Source: Fictibacillus terranigra (GTDB lineage: Bacteria; Bacillota; Bacilli; Bacillales; Fictibacillaceae). Taken from it: DNA of 64,000 bases. The notes beneath the pieces were generated by a model that saw only the letters and a list, made by a program, of their open reading frames with translations, was not told the DNA's origin and did not search any database. Location of the stretch: the NCBI RefSeq assembly GCF_030412265.1, contig NZ_JAUHLN010000002.1, forward strand, positions 868,001 to 932,000. Reading direction: 5' to 3'. The translations under genes were made by a program, and so were the position numbers. Positions 48,185 through 55,359 of the stretch are shown here, piece after piece. How positions within the stretch are numbered: the stretch's first letter is position 1; the number at the start of each line of letters is the position of its first letter.

Positions 48185-48285
48185 GCGATCACTCCTGTCT
48201 ACTATCTTCTATCTATATCTACTACCTATGATGAATTTCTGCCATTAAGTTGTCAACCAGCTAGAACCAAAACGCTTCAAACTGA

Positions 48286-48318
48286 AAAGAGAAGAACCCT
48301 CCATGGTTGGAGAGTTCC
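48286..48318 (-). terminator. Terminator of yidC2
   Basis: AACTCTCC pairs with GGAGGGTT (one G-T) on the minus strand, loop AACCAT, followed by CTTCTCTTTTC. It lies seven bases after the gene. Confidence 0.8.
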
Positions 48319-48324
48319 AAAGAC

Positions 48325-49113
48325 TTAAGAATTTGAATTAGCCGTCGTTTGGATGTCTTTACGCCTGCGGTTGATCACAAGGCTTTGAATCGTCATGAAG
48401 ATATTTCCGACAATCCAATACATTGGCAGGACAGCTGATAGCCTCCACGCAGAGAAAACAATGATTAATGGCATGATATAACCCATCATCTGAATTTGCG
48501 GATTAACTTGCTCAAGCTGCCGGTTAATGATTTTGTACTGAATAAACGTAGTCACTGCTGCAATGATCGGCAGAATGTGTGTGTGATCTGGAGTACCCAG
48601 ATTGAACCATAAAAAATTGTGTGCTGAAATTTCTTTTGTCCGTATGATCGCATAATAAAACGCCAGCAAAATCGGCATTTGAATCAGCAGGGGCAAACAA
48701 CCCATAGACACAGGGTTTACACCATGCTTTTGGTAAAGAGCCATAACTTCCTGCTGCATTTTTGTTTGAGTTTCTCTGTCTTTACTTTGATATTTCTCAC
48801 GAATTCTTTTCATTTCAGGCTGAAGTTCTTTCATCTTTTGCTGATTTTTCGTTTGAGAAACGGTGAATGGCAACAATAGACACCGAATGATGATCGTCAA
48901 AAAGATGATAGCCAGTCCATAATTTCCGTTAAAGAAAGTGGCTACAAACTGAATGACTTCTGAAAATGGATAAACGAAGTAGTGGCTCCATACTCCGTGG
49001 CTTTGTGCATTAACTGGCGCTCTGCTGCACCCTGCCAGTACCCATATCCCTACTATCATTGTAAAAAGCTGTAATCCGCGTGCGAGTCCTGACCGTTGTT
49101 TCTTTTGTTTCAT
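48325..49113 (-). CDS. yidC: Membrane protein insertase YidC, second-type paralogue (YqjG-like)
   Basis: The 262-residue protein has a lipoprotein-like signal (GIWVLAGCSR), then the YidC core: five transmembrane segments with the positively charged groove residue (Arg in IIIRCLLLPFTVSQ), a cytoplasmic helical hairpin (KMKELQPEMKRIREKYQSKDRETQTKM), and the motif VNPVSMGCLPLLIQMPILLAFYYAI. YidC inserts membrane proteins with or without the Sec translocon. The start is ATG 49113, with AAGGAGG before it. Immediately upstream lies a MifM-like ORF whose end overlaps this start, as expected for the inducible paralogue (YidC2/YqjG) rather than the constitutive SpoIIIJ. Confidence 0.92.
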   Translation of the reverse strand: MKQKKQRSGLARGLQLFTMIVGIWVLAGCSRAPVNAQSHGVWSHYFVYPFSEVIQFVATFFNGNYGLAIIFLTIIIRCLLLPFTVSQTKNQQKMKELQPEMKRIREKYQSKDRETQTKMQQEVMALYQKHGVNPVSMGCLPLLIQMPILLAFYYAIIRTKEISAHNFLWFNLGTPDHTHILPIIAAVTTFIQYKIINRQLEQVNPQIQMMGYIMPLIIVFSAWRLSAVLPMYWIVGNIFMTIQSLVINRRRKDIQTTANSNS

Positions 49114-49438
49114 TCCTTTTCCTCCTTGTTGGTTTTGCCTCTGATTGCAGTAACAAGAAGGAATGGCTGTCATTATCATCCGGTGCTTCCTTTAGGTATT
49201 TCCTGTGTGTGACATGGTTTCTCATAAAACAAAAGTTTTGGACCAAACTAGGATTCAGTCGAATCTTCAGTGTTTTGTTCTGGTCAGTGATTTTAGGCTG
49301 GCTGCTTTTCTTTATCGTTTCAGGGCATTGCATCATAATATGTCTGCTGATGCCAAGAAGAGCCAGTGTTAACCCCAGTGAGATCAACATCACATCCATC
49401 TCACATAACAGTTCAAATATCGGTTCGATCGGACTCAC
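49010..49438 (-). CDS. Putative MifM-like translation-arrest leader ORF for yidC2
   Basis: The 142-codon frame starts at or near a GTG at 49438, carries one transmembrane helix (about residues 14-34, MDVMLISLGLTLALLGISRH), a basic polar stretch, and then a region resembling the B. subtilis MifM arrest sequence: THRKYLKEAPDDNDSHSFLLL (77-97) against MifM WIRKVFRMNSPVNDEEDAGS. It runs on past a hairpin that hides the yidC start and ends inside yidC without a stop before it. In MifM, stalling at the acidic cluster opens that hairpin when insertion by SpoIIIJ fails. This is inference from sequence by eye; the start codon is uncertain (AAAGGGGGTGA runs right up to the GTG). Confidence 0.65.
   Translation of the reverse strand: MSPIEPIFELLCEMDVMLISLGLTLALLGISRHIMMQCPETIKKSSQPKITDQNKTLKIRLNPSLVQNFCFMRNHVTHRKYLKEAPDDNDSHSFLLLQSEAKPTRRKRNETKETTVRTRTRITAFYNDSRDMGTGRVQQSAS
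49111..49165 (-). promoter_or_regulatory. Hairpin that masks the yidC2 ribosome site and start codon
   Basis: On the minus strand CATTCCTT (49165-49158) pairs perfectly with AAGGAATG (49118-49111), which contains the yidC2 start codon. CTTGTT pairs with AACAAG inside, or alternatively CCTTCTTGTT pairs with AACAAGGAGG (49130-49121), the ribosome site, with one G-T pair. The 5-prime arm begins 4 bases after the DDND codons. Confidence 0.75.
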
Positions 49439-49526
49439 CCCCTTTTGTTAACAGTATACTCCCTTATGTGCTAAAAAGATAGTGAACATCAAGTGTGATC
49501 GAAGCAAACGGCCACAACAGAAATAA

Positions 49527-49553
49527 ACGCCGTGTGGGAGGTCAGCACGGCGT
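49527..49553. other. Unexplained hairpin between the SASP gene and the yidC2 leader
   Basis: ACGCCGTG (49527-49534) pairs perfectly with CACGGCGT (49546-49553). The minus strand then reads TTATTTC, the plus strand CTAATC, so terminator quality is poor. It belongs to neither adjacent gene in an obvious way. Confidence 0.5.
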
Positions 49554-49631
49554 CTAATCAAATATAGGGGGATAAGATACTATACGGAAAAACAAAAGAA
49601 AACGTGACCCTTAAAATATATTTCTTTTTCA

Positions 49632-49661
49632 TGCATATTTTCAAAGTCGCGAACCAAACTA
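49632..49661 (+). promoter_or_regulatory. sigma-G-type promoter of the SASP gene
   Basis: TGCATA (49632-49637) and CAAACTA (49655-49661) are 17 bases apart, matching the forespore sigma-G consensus YGHATR and CAKWMTA at 12 of 13 positions. Confidence 0.7.
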
Positions 49662-49683
49662 GTAATACAAGGAGGTGATAAAT

Positions 49684-49890
49684 ATGGCACGCAACAACAA
49701 CTCTAACGAACTATTGGTGAACGGAGCTCAACAAGCCCTTGACCAAATGAAGTATGAAATCGCATCTGAATTTGGTGTACAACTTGGTGCAGATACTTCT
49801 GCTCGCGCGAATGGATCAGTTGGTGGTGAAATCACTAAACGACTTGTACAAATGGCTGAACAACAACTTGGTGGCGGATTCCGTCCTTAA
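49684..49890 (+). CDS. Alpha/beta-type small acid-soluble spore protein
   Basis: The 68-residue protein carries both SASP signatures: the GPR cleavage site [10 protein letters not shown] (cut after the Glu of E-I-A) and the DNA-binding [22 protein letters not shown] helix-turn near its C terminus. It saturates and protects spore DNA and is degraded in germination. AAGGAGGTGATAAAT precedes the ATG at 49684; a GTG at 49675 is inside that site. A sigma-G-like promoter lies upstream. Confidence 0.97.
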   Translation: MARNNNSNELLVNGAQQALDQMKYEIASEFGVQLGADTSARANGSVGGEITKRLVQMAEQQLGGGFRP

Positions 49891-49907
49891 TATTAACTCT
49901 CCTAATC

Positions 49908-49942
49908 GGGAAAAGGGTTGGACAAGGGTCCACTCTTTTTTG
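49908..49942 (+). terminator. Terminator of the SASP gene
   Basis: AAGGGTTGGAC pairs with GTCCACTCTT (mismatched) and is followed by TTTTTT. Lies about 20 bases after the stop. Confidence 0.7.
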
Positions 49943-49945
49943 CAT

Positions 49946-49977
49946 GCAAAAAGCCAGGGTTCTCGTATCCCTGGCTG
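49946..49977 (-). terminator. Terminator of the acyl-CoA thioesterase gene
   Basis: AGCCAGGG pairs with CCCTGGCT on the minus strand, loop ATACGAGAA, followed by TTTTTGC. It lies 70 bases after the thioesterase stop. Confidence 0.85.
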
Positions 49978-50046
49978 GAAAAAGGTAACTTTATTATAAC
50001 ATGACGAAAGCAGTTTGATAAAGAAAAGACTTTCATAAAACTAATT

Positions 50047-50568
50047 TTAAAATTCCCATGGCTTTTGCGTACCGAATTCTTCAGCAAGTTTCTTGCTGCT
50101 TTCTTTTCTTTTTCTTCGGTTAACAGCCCTTTCCTCTGCTCCCTGGTGAAGCCATTTTTCCTCCTCCGACTCCGGAACGGCTTTTGGCACAGGTGTTGGT
50201 TTGCCGTCTTCTCCAAGTGCTACAAAGGTTAAAAACGAAACTGCACAAACCTTCCTCTCGCCTGTAAACAAATTTTCAGACGTTATTTTTACGAATACCT
50301 CCATCGATGTTTTGTGCGTCCACGTTACATATGATTCCAGGCACACTGAATTTCCCACTCTGATCGGATGCAAGAAATCAACTGAGTCGGTTGATGCTGT
50401 TACCACATTGCAGCGTGCATGCCGAATTGCTGAGATGGCAGCTACATCGTCGATATAGGCCATCAGTTTACCGCCGAACAACGTCCCATGATTGTTGGTG
50501 TCTGGCGGAAGAACGACACTTGATTTTACCGTTCGGGACTCCCGGACAAATTTTTCTTTTGGATTCAT
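50047..50568 (-). CDS. Acyl-CoA thioesterase (hotdog fold, YkhA-like)
   Basis: The 173-residue protein has a hotdog domain with the BFIT/YciA-type signature DTNNHGTLFGGKLMAYIDDVAAISAIRHARCNVVTAS, including the Asn-His-Gly-x-Leu-Phe-Gly-Gly active loop and the Asp nearby, and DFLHPIRVGNSV. It hydrolyses medium- or long-chain acyl-CoAs. A charged C-terminal tail (about 128-173, EESEEEKWLHQGAEERAVNRRKRKES-like) extends past the fold. AGGAG lies rather far before the ATG. Confidence 0.9.
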   Translation of the reverse strand: MNPKEKFVRESRTVKSSVVLPPDTNNHGTLFGGKLMAYIDDVAAISAIRHARCNVVTASTDSVDFLHPIRVGNSVCLESYVTWTHKTSMEVFVKITSENLFTGERKVCAVSFLTFVALGEDGKPTPVPKAVPESEEEKWLHQGAEERAVNRRKRKESSKKLAEEFGTQKPWEF

Positions 50569-50604
50569 GCTTTCTTATCACACTCCTATTAAGTATCATT
50601 ATAT

Positions 50605-50636
50605 GAAAAAAACCTCTGCAATAAAGCAAAGGTTTA
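50605..50636 (-). terminator. Terminator of the 6-phosphogluconate dehydrogenase gene
   Basis: AAACCTCTGC pairs with GCAAAGGTTT (one mismatch), and the minus strand continues TTTTTTCATAT. Close to the stop codon. Confidence 0.85.
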
Positions 50637-50646
50637 GTAAAAGACA

Positions 50647-51543
50647 TTATTTCTTCACAACAGCATGTCCTCCGAACTCATTACGGAGAGCCGCTACCAC
50701 TTTCCCATGGAAGGTATCATCCTCAAGTGATCTGAACCTCATGAATTGCGAAAGCGCAATGACAGGAGCTGTGGCCTGGTAATCAAGCGCCGCCTCTATC
50801 GTCCATATTCCTTCCCCTGAAGAGTTCATGACACCGCGAATATCTTCAAGCTTTGGCTGTTTGGAAAACGCATTCTCCATAAGTTCCATCAGCCAAGAAC
50901 GGATGACTGAGCCATTATTCCATACTTTAGCTACAGCTTCATAGTCATACTCAAAATCACTTTTATCCAAAATCTCAAATCCTTCAGCGATCGCCTGCAT
51001 CATCCCGTATTCGATTCCATTGTGTACCATCTTTAAGAAGTGTCCGCTTCCTGCTTTTCCCGTTTTCATAAACCCGTTTTCTATTGAAATCTTTTCATAG
51101 AGCGGCGCCACATAATCTACAGCATCTTCATCCCCGCCGACCATGACACATACTCCATGGCGTGCACCTTCCGTTCCTCCGCTCGTACCGCAATCCACTA
51201 GATGAATTCCTTTTTCCTTCAAATCTTCATAACGCCTGAGAGTATCTTTGTACTTTGAATTCCCTGCATCGATAATGATGTCTCCCTGGTCCAGATAAGG
51301 CACCAGCTCACTGATCACATTGTCGACAGCCGGCCCTGCAGGAACCAATAGGATGATCGCCCTGCGGCCCGTAAAACCCTTGGCAAGCTCTTCAAGTGTT
51401 TGTACCCCGAGTGCGCCTTTTGAAGAAATCTGATCTACTGTTTCTTTATTCATATCAAAAGCGATCACCTTAAAATCGTGATCAAGCATGTTCTGGGCAA
51501 TGTTAAACCCCATTTTCCCCAGACCTACCAGACCAATTTCCAT
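50647..51543 (-). CDS. 6-phosphogluconate dehydrogenase, decarboxylating (YqeC/GndA-like)
   Basis: The 298-residue protein has the NAD-binding GLVGLGKMGFNIAQNML, the 6PGDH family motif DAGNSKYKDTLRRYEDLKEKGI, GTSGGTEGARHGVCVMVGG, and GSGHFLKMVHNGIEYGMMQAIAEGFEIL with the catalytic Lys and His-Asn. It is about 170 residues shorter than the classic enzyme, the short type common in bacilli and actinobacteria, which is usually NAD-linked. It oxidises and decarboxylates 6-phosphogluconate to ribulose-5-phosphate. The ATG at 51543 has AGAGGATG upstream; a GTG at 51552 is in frame. Confidence 0.9.
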   Translation of the reverse strand: MEIGLVGLGKMGFNIAQNMLDHDFKVIAFDMNKETVDQISSKGALGVQTLEELAKGFTGRRAIILLVPAGPAVDNVISELVPYLDQGDIIIDAGNSKYKDTLRRYEDLKEKGIHLVDCGTSGGTEGARHGVCVMVGGDEDAVDYVAPLYEKISIENGFMKTGKAGSGHFLKMVHNGIEYGMMQAIAEGFEILDKSDFEYDYEAVAKVWNNGSVIRSWLMELMENAFSKQPKLEDIRGVMNSSGEGIWTIEAALDYQATAPVIALSQFMRFRSLEDDTFHGKVVAALRNEFGGHAVVKK

Positions 51544-51675
51544 ATGAATCACATCCTCTGCATTCTTTTGCTATACCTACCCAAGTAGTTATTCCACAAA
51601 TATTGCCGATTTAACCTGAATTCGGCGAATGAATCTTCCCAAGCTGGCAACGATAAAAAAGGGAGGTGATCCAAA

Positions 51676-51807
51676 ATGACAAAGAAAAGCAGTGGAAAGG
51701 GCCGCGCAGCCAGCAGCGTGAACCCACAAGGAAAAAGTGATACTGAATTTGCATCGGACCCAAGAACCAAACTAGAGAATACCGCAAAGAAGAGCAATAC
51801 AAAGTAA
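51676..51807 (+). CDS. sspL: SspL-type small acid-soluble spore protein
   Basis: The 43-residue basic protein matches SspL of B. subtilis: a lysine-rich start, the VNPQG motif, then DPRTKLENTAKKSNTK at the end. GGGAGGTGAT lies just before the ATG. Minor SASPs of this type are made in the forespore under sigma-G; no good sigma-G promoter was pinned down. It is too short for standard gene lists and was read directly. It points the opposite way to the 6-phosphogluconate dehydrogenase gene. Confidence 0.88.
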   Translation: MTKKSSGKGRAASSVNPQGKSDTEFASDPRTKLENTAKKSNTK

Positions 51808-51820
51808 TGGGTTGTGTTGT

Positions 51821-51861
51821 AAAAAATGCACAGCGTACCGCTTGCGCTCGTGCATTTTTTT
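51821..51861 (+). terminator. Terminator of sspL
   Basis: AAAAATGCAC pairs with GTGCATTTTT across a loop of about 19 bases, with a T-run following. It lies 14 bases after the sspL stop. Confidence 0.85.
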
Positions 51862-51972
51862 AACGAAACAGCCCGCTTTCAAAAAGTAATCCTCAATTTT
51901 ATGTAAAATGTCTTCAACCTTGAACGATATATAAAATAGAACTACTATTTTATTATGATTGAGGATACATCA

Positions 51973-52932
51973 ATGGCGAAGGTAAAACGGCATGAACAAT
52001 TATTAATGTCCATCAACAAGAAAAAGCGCTTTACACTCAAAGAACTCGCAGAGGAGTTCAAAGTTTCAACCCGCACCATACAAAGAGATCTTCTTTCCCT
52101 TATTGATATGGGACTGCCGATCATTTCTGAGTTCGGCCCCCACGGGGGATATAAATTGGAAAACGAACGAATCTTGCCGCCCATAGGTTTTACGGAGTCT
52201 GAAGCCCTTGCATTCCTATATGCCTTTCAGCCCTACAAAAAGAGCGCATCCTTTCCTTTCAGAAGGGAAGCGGTCTCTGGGCATGGTAAATTTATTAAAT
52301 ATCTTCCGGAGGATGCTGTCAAAAAGTTTGAAGAAATTCAAAATAGATTGCTCATCCACTTTCCATTCTGTGCGGATCCCGTACCCTTCCTTCCGATTTT
52401 TCTGGAGGCATCTTTAAGGAAGTGCCTGGTCACTGCACACTATGAGATGGAGGGGAACACCAGGTTTGGCAGACTGCAGCCCATCGGAATCTATTGTGAT
52501 AGCGGCGGCTGGTATTGTCCGTGTTATAGTCACACAGAAAACGACTTTCATGTGATCGATTTATATGAAGTAAAACAAGCGGCAATCCAAATGGAACATC
52601 AAGATTTAATGGATTTCTCAAATGTGACGATTTCAAACTGGGCAGATCTCCTGCCGTCTGACAACAAGATCCAATTACATATTAAATTAAACAGTGAAGG
52701 CATCAAAAAGGCTTTGAGACATCCCTTTCTCTCCCCTTATGTGTTACAAGAAACCGATGCCAGCGGAATCGTTTCAATGTATATACTTACAAGTGATATT
52801 CACAGATTTGCGGAATTGATGTGGACCTTCGGAAACGATGCCAAGGTCGTACATCCAGCAGAAATCACAGACATATTACGAAAAAAGACCGAGCTTATGA
52901 GTAGAAACTATGAAAGGATTCCAACCTTTTAA
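51973..52932 (+). CDS. WYL-domain transcriptional regulator (YafY family)
   Basis: The 319-residue protein has an N-terminal DeoR-like helix-turn-helix (FTLKELAEEFKVSTRTIQRDLLSLIDMGLPI, about 18-48), a linker, and a WYL domain around 140-215 with RFGRLQPIGIYCDSGGWYCPCYSHTENDFHVIDLYEV, then a WCX domain at the C terminus. WYL regulators sense ligands such as nucleotides or single-stranded DNA; in this one the WYL motif reads WYC. Start ATG 51973 has GAGG eight bases before it. No target gene is visible. Confidence 0.9.
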   Translation: MAKVKRHEQLLMSINKKKRFTLKELAEEFKVSTRTIQRDLLSLIDMGLPIISEFGPHGGYKLENERILPPIGFTESEALAFLYAFQPYKKSASFPFRREAVSGHGKFIKYLPEDAVKKFEEIQNRLLIHFPFCADPVPFLPIFLEASLRKCLVTAHYEMEGNTRFGRLQPIGIYCDSGGWYCPCYSHTENDFHVIDLYEVKQAAIQMEHQDLMDFSNVTISNWADLLPSDNKIQLHIKLNSEGIKKALRHPFLSPYVLQETDASGIVSMYILTSDIHRFAELMWTFGNDAKVVHPAEITDILRKKTELMSRNYERIPTF

Positions 52933-53008
52933 AGTTTGAAAGTCTTTTTACTCATAAAAGTTCCCAAAAAGGAGTATAATGTAAGTATTACACTTAAGGG
53001 GGATACCC

Positions 53009-53194
53009 ATGGCCTTTTTTTCCAAAAACCCGATCGAACCAGTTCCTGACGTAGAAACGAAAGTATGGGCATGTGAAAATGAGGAGTGCACATGCTGGAT
53101 GAGAGCAGATTACTCGCTGCAGGAAACACCAGACTGCCCGATTTGCAAATCAAAAATGACTCAAGAAATCCGCATGCTCCCCGAGCTAAAATAA
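53009..53194 (+). CDS. ydjO: YdjO-like cold-inducible zinc-ribbon protein
   Basis: The 61-residue protein has four cysteines in two pairs: CENEEC (ACENEECTCWMR, residues about 22-31) and CPIC (TPDCPICKSKM, about 42-51), which form a small treble-clef or ribbon site, and matches B. subtilis YdjO (with VSTWECTKEDCNGW and SDTPLCPLCGSKM). YdjO is cold-inducible; its function is unknown. AAGGGGGA precedes the ATG. It is monocistronic and followed by a strong terminator. Confidence 0.88.
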   Translation: MAFFSKNPIEPVPDVETKVWACENEECTCWMRADYSLQETPDCPICKSKMTQEIRMLPELK

Positions 53195-53203
53195 AGGTGA
53201 AAC

Positions 53204-53248
53204 AGGATCATATTTAAGTCCCTTGGACTCATAATATGATCCTTTTTT
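53204..53248 (+). terminator. Terminator of ydjO
   Basis: AGGATCATATT pairs with AATATGATCCT around a loop of about 18 bases and is followed by TTTTTT. Confidence 0.9.
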
Positions 53249-53263
53249 CTAGCTATTCCTTAT

Positions 53264-53289
53264 GTTTACCAATAAGTCATGCTGGGTAT
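53264..53289 (+). promoter_or_regulatory. sigma-B-type promoter of the ytxH-like gene
   Basis: GTTTAC (53264-53269) and GGGTAT (53284-53289) are 14 bases apart. This matches the general stress consensus at 11 of 12 positions. Confidence 0.75.
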
Positions 53290-53314
53290 AGAACTTGAAA
53301 AGGAGGAATTCGAC

Positions 53315-53728
53315 ATGAACAATCAAACAGCGAATACACTTGACACCAAAGACAAAGCTAAATTTACTAAAGGTGTTCTTGTTGGGGGCCTGGTTGGAGC
53401 CGCAACCGCTCTGTTACTGACTCCAAAATCCGGAAAGGAAATGCGCCGGAATTTATCCAATCAAACATTAAATCTAAAGGAAAAGACGCTTCAAATGAAA
53501 GACGAAGCAAAATTGCAAACTCGTCTGGGAACGATGGCTGGCAAAGAAAAAGCTTCTAACATGATGGGAAGCGTGAAAGATAAAACCAGTCAGGTGGCTT
53601 CTCAAGCGAAGGAAAAAATGAATGCCATGAGAAACAAAAATGAGGATTCACCTTCTTCAGCAAAAGTGCAAAACGATCCAGGACTTCCCCCTTCTCCTGA
53701 AGCAACGAAACAGACACTCGGAGAATAA
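53315..53728 (+). CDS. ytxH: YtxH-domain general stress protein
   Basis: The 137-residue protein has the YtxH signature: a short membrane helix GVLVGGLVGAATALLLTPKSGKEMRRNL (residues 17-44) and a long hydrophilic helix with coiled-coil-like repeats rich in K, Q and A. It ends with a flexible Ser/Pro tail. YtxH proteins are sigma-B-induced in B. subtilis with unknown function, perhaps stabilising the cell during stress. AAAGGAGG is eight bases before the ATG at 53315, and a sigma-B-like promoter precedes it. Confidence 0.88.
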   Translation: MNNQTANTLDTKDKAKFTKGVLVGGLVGAATALLLTPKSGKEMRRNLSNQTLNLKEKTLQMKDEAKLQTRLGTMAGKEKASNMMGSVKDKTSQVASQAKEKMNAMRNKNEDSPSSAKVQNDPGLPPSPEATKQTLGE

Positions 53729-53736
53729 TGGATATC

Positions 53737-53769
53737 AAAACCCGGCGCTTTTCGCAGCCGGGTTTTTCC
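53737..53769 (+). terminator. Terminator of the ytxH-like gene
   Basis: AAAACCCGGC pairs with GCCGGGTTTT, loop GCTTTTCGCA, followed by T residues. Confidence 0.9.
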
Positions 53770-53872
53770 ATGCGTTTTTTTGTCTCCCCTCTATCACTCC
53801 ACTTTTTAACTGTGATAATGTTAGGACTCTTCTAATACATTAAGTAGAGACAAATTATGGGGGGGTGTAGAT

Positions 53873-55276
53873 ATGCACATCCATGTGGTTCAGCGGGGTG
53901 ACAGCCTATGGGGCATTGCCCATCACTATGGTGTAGAGCTTCAAGTCATCATGAGCGAAAACGACGTTCGAGATCCCAACTCATTGGTTATCGGTCAGGC
54001 ACTTGTGATTTCTCCACCCTTTCTCCGGTATCGCGTTCAGCAAGGGGATACCTTGTACTTAATTGCCGGCCGATGGGATACTTCGGTTCAAGCCATTGTA
54101 GACCGAAACAATCTTGAAAAGTCGTCCTATCTTTACATCGGCCAAGAGCTCATCATACCCGTACATGTCGTCCATCCTGGAGATAGTCTATATATGATTT
54201 CCATAAAATACGGTGCAACCATCAACGGAATAGCTGAAGAGAATAATCTATCTTCGGGTTACAAGATTTATCCTGGTCAAAAGTTGACTATTCCTTTCGA
54301 GCGGCCCATAAAAGAAATCAATGCCTACATCAGCAGCTACACCCCCGCCATCCAAAGGGAAATTCATTCAAAAGGCCATTACCTGACGTATCTTACTCCA
54401 TTCAGCTACACCATCAATAAGGACGGGACACTTAACCCTCCAAAGGACGAGGCTGTTCTGCCTGCAGCAAAAGCAGAAAGCATCTCCCCTTTAATGGTTG
54501 TGACCAATTTTCAGAACGGGACATTCAGTACTGAGCTAATAAGCGCTGTTCTATCAAATACCAATATACAGACGAAATTGCTTAACACCATCCTGACAAC
54601 CTTAAGGTCAAAAGGATATAAAGGCGTTAATTTTGATTTCGAATACATCAGCCCCAGCGAGAAAGAAGCATACAATCAGTTTCTGCGCCGTACTGTCTCG
54701 TTATTTAAACCACTCGGGTTTATCACTTCTACAGCCTTGGCTCCAAAGCTCAGCGCTGAGCAAAAAGGAATTCTTTATGAGGCACATGATTATCGGGCAC
54801 ATGGTGAAATTGTAGATTTTGTGATTGTGATGACTTATGAATGGGGATGGAGCGGCGGCAAACCGATGGCGGTTGCACCATTAAGTGAAGTAAAAAAAGT
54901 CCTGGAATATGCATTGACAGAAATCCCGGCAAACAAGCTGGTCATGGGTGTTCCACTGTACGGCTATGATTGGAAGCTTCCGTTTGTTCAAGGAACAAAT
55001 GCCCAGACCGTCTCCCCTCAGGAAGCCGTGGACCGCGCGCGCCGTTACGGAGCATCGATTCAATATGACGAGAAGGCTCAATCTCCTTTTTACTATTATT
55101 ACGATGAGAATAGAACACAGCATGTAGTCTGGTTTGAAGATGCGCGAAGCGTCCAGGCAAAATACACCGCAGCCAAACGTTATCATTTAAGAGGCATCAG
55201 CTATTGGCTCCTTGGGCCAGCATTCCCTCAAAACTGGTACGTCCTGCAAAATGAAATAAAGCCGAAAAAATACTAG
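53873..55276 (+). CDS. Spore-type LysM and GH18 cortex-lytic-like N-acetylglucosaminidase
   Basis: The 467-residue protein has three LysM domains (about 2-46, 52-95, 98-141) that bind glycan chains, then a glycosyl hydrolase 18 domain with the catalytic signature GVNFDFEY (E257 the acid). It matches SleL/YaaH, which cut cortex muramic-lactam glycan during germination. There is no signal peptide, as in YaaH. A possible sigma-E promoter has AATACATT close to the -10 consensus CATACANT about 15 bases before the start. GGGGGGTG lies close before the ATG. Confidence 0.92.
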   Translation: MHIHVVQRGDSLWGIAHHYGVELQVIMSENDVRDPNSLVIGQALVISPPFLRYRVQQGDTLYLIAGRWDTSVQAIVDRNNLEKSSYLYIGQELIIPVHVVHPGDSLYMISIKYGATINGIAEENNLSSGYKIYPGQKLTIPFERPIKEINAYISSYTPAIQREIHSKGHYLTYLTPFSYTINKDGTLNPPKDEAVLPAAKAESISPLMVVTNFQNGTFSTELISAVLSNTNIQTKLLNTILTTLRSKGYKGVNFDFEYISPSEKEAYNQFLRRTVSLFKPLGFITSTALAPKLSAEQKGILYEAHDYRAHGEIVDFVIVMTYEWGWSGGKPMAVAPLSEVKKVLEYALTEIPANKLVMGVPLYGYDWKLPFVQGTNAQTVSPQEAVDRARRYGASIQYDEKAQSPFYYYYDENRTQHVVWFEDARSVQAKYTAAKRYHLRGISYWLLGPAFPQNWYVLQNEIKPKKY

Positions 55277-55313
55277 GAGTCTTTCATCACATATAGGAAG
55301 CTGAGATGTTTCA

Positions 55314-55354
55314 TAAAAAAACAGCGAGGCGTTTTAGCGCCGCGCTGTTTTTTG
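55314..55354. terminator. Bidirectional terminator
   Basis: AAAACAGCGAGGCG pairs with CGCCGCGCTGTTTT (one mismatch), with A and T tracts on the two sides. It ends the GH18 gene and the convergent sugar operon. Confidence 0.9.
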
Positions 55355-55359
55355 CATTT

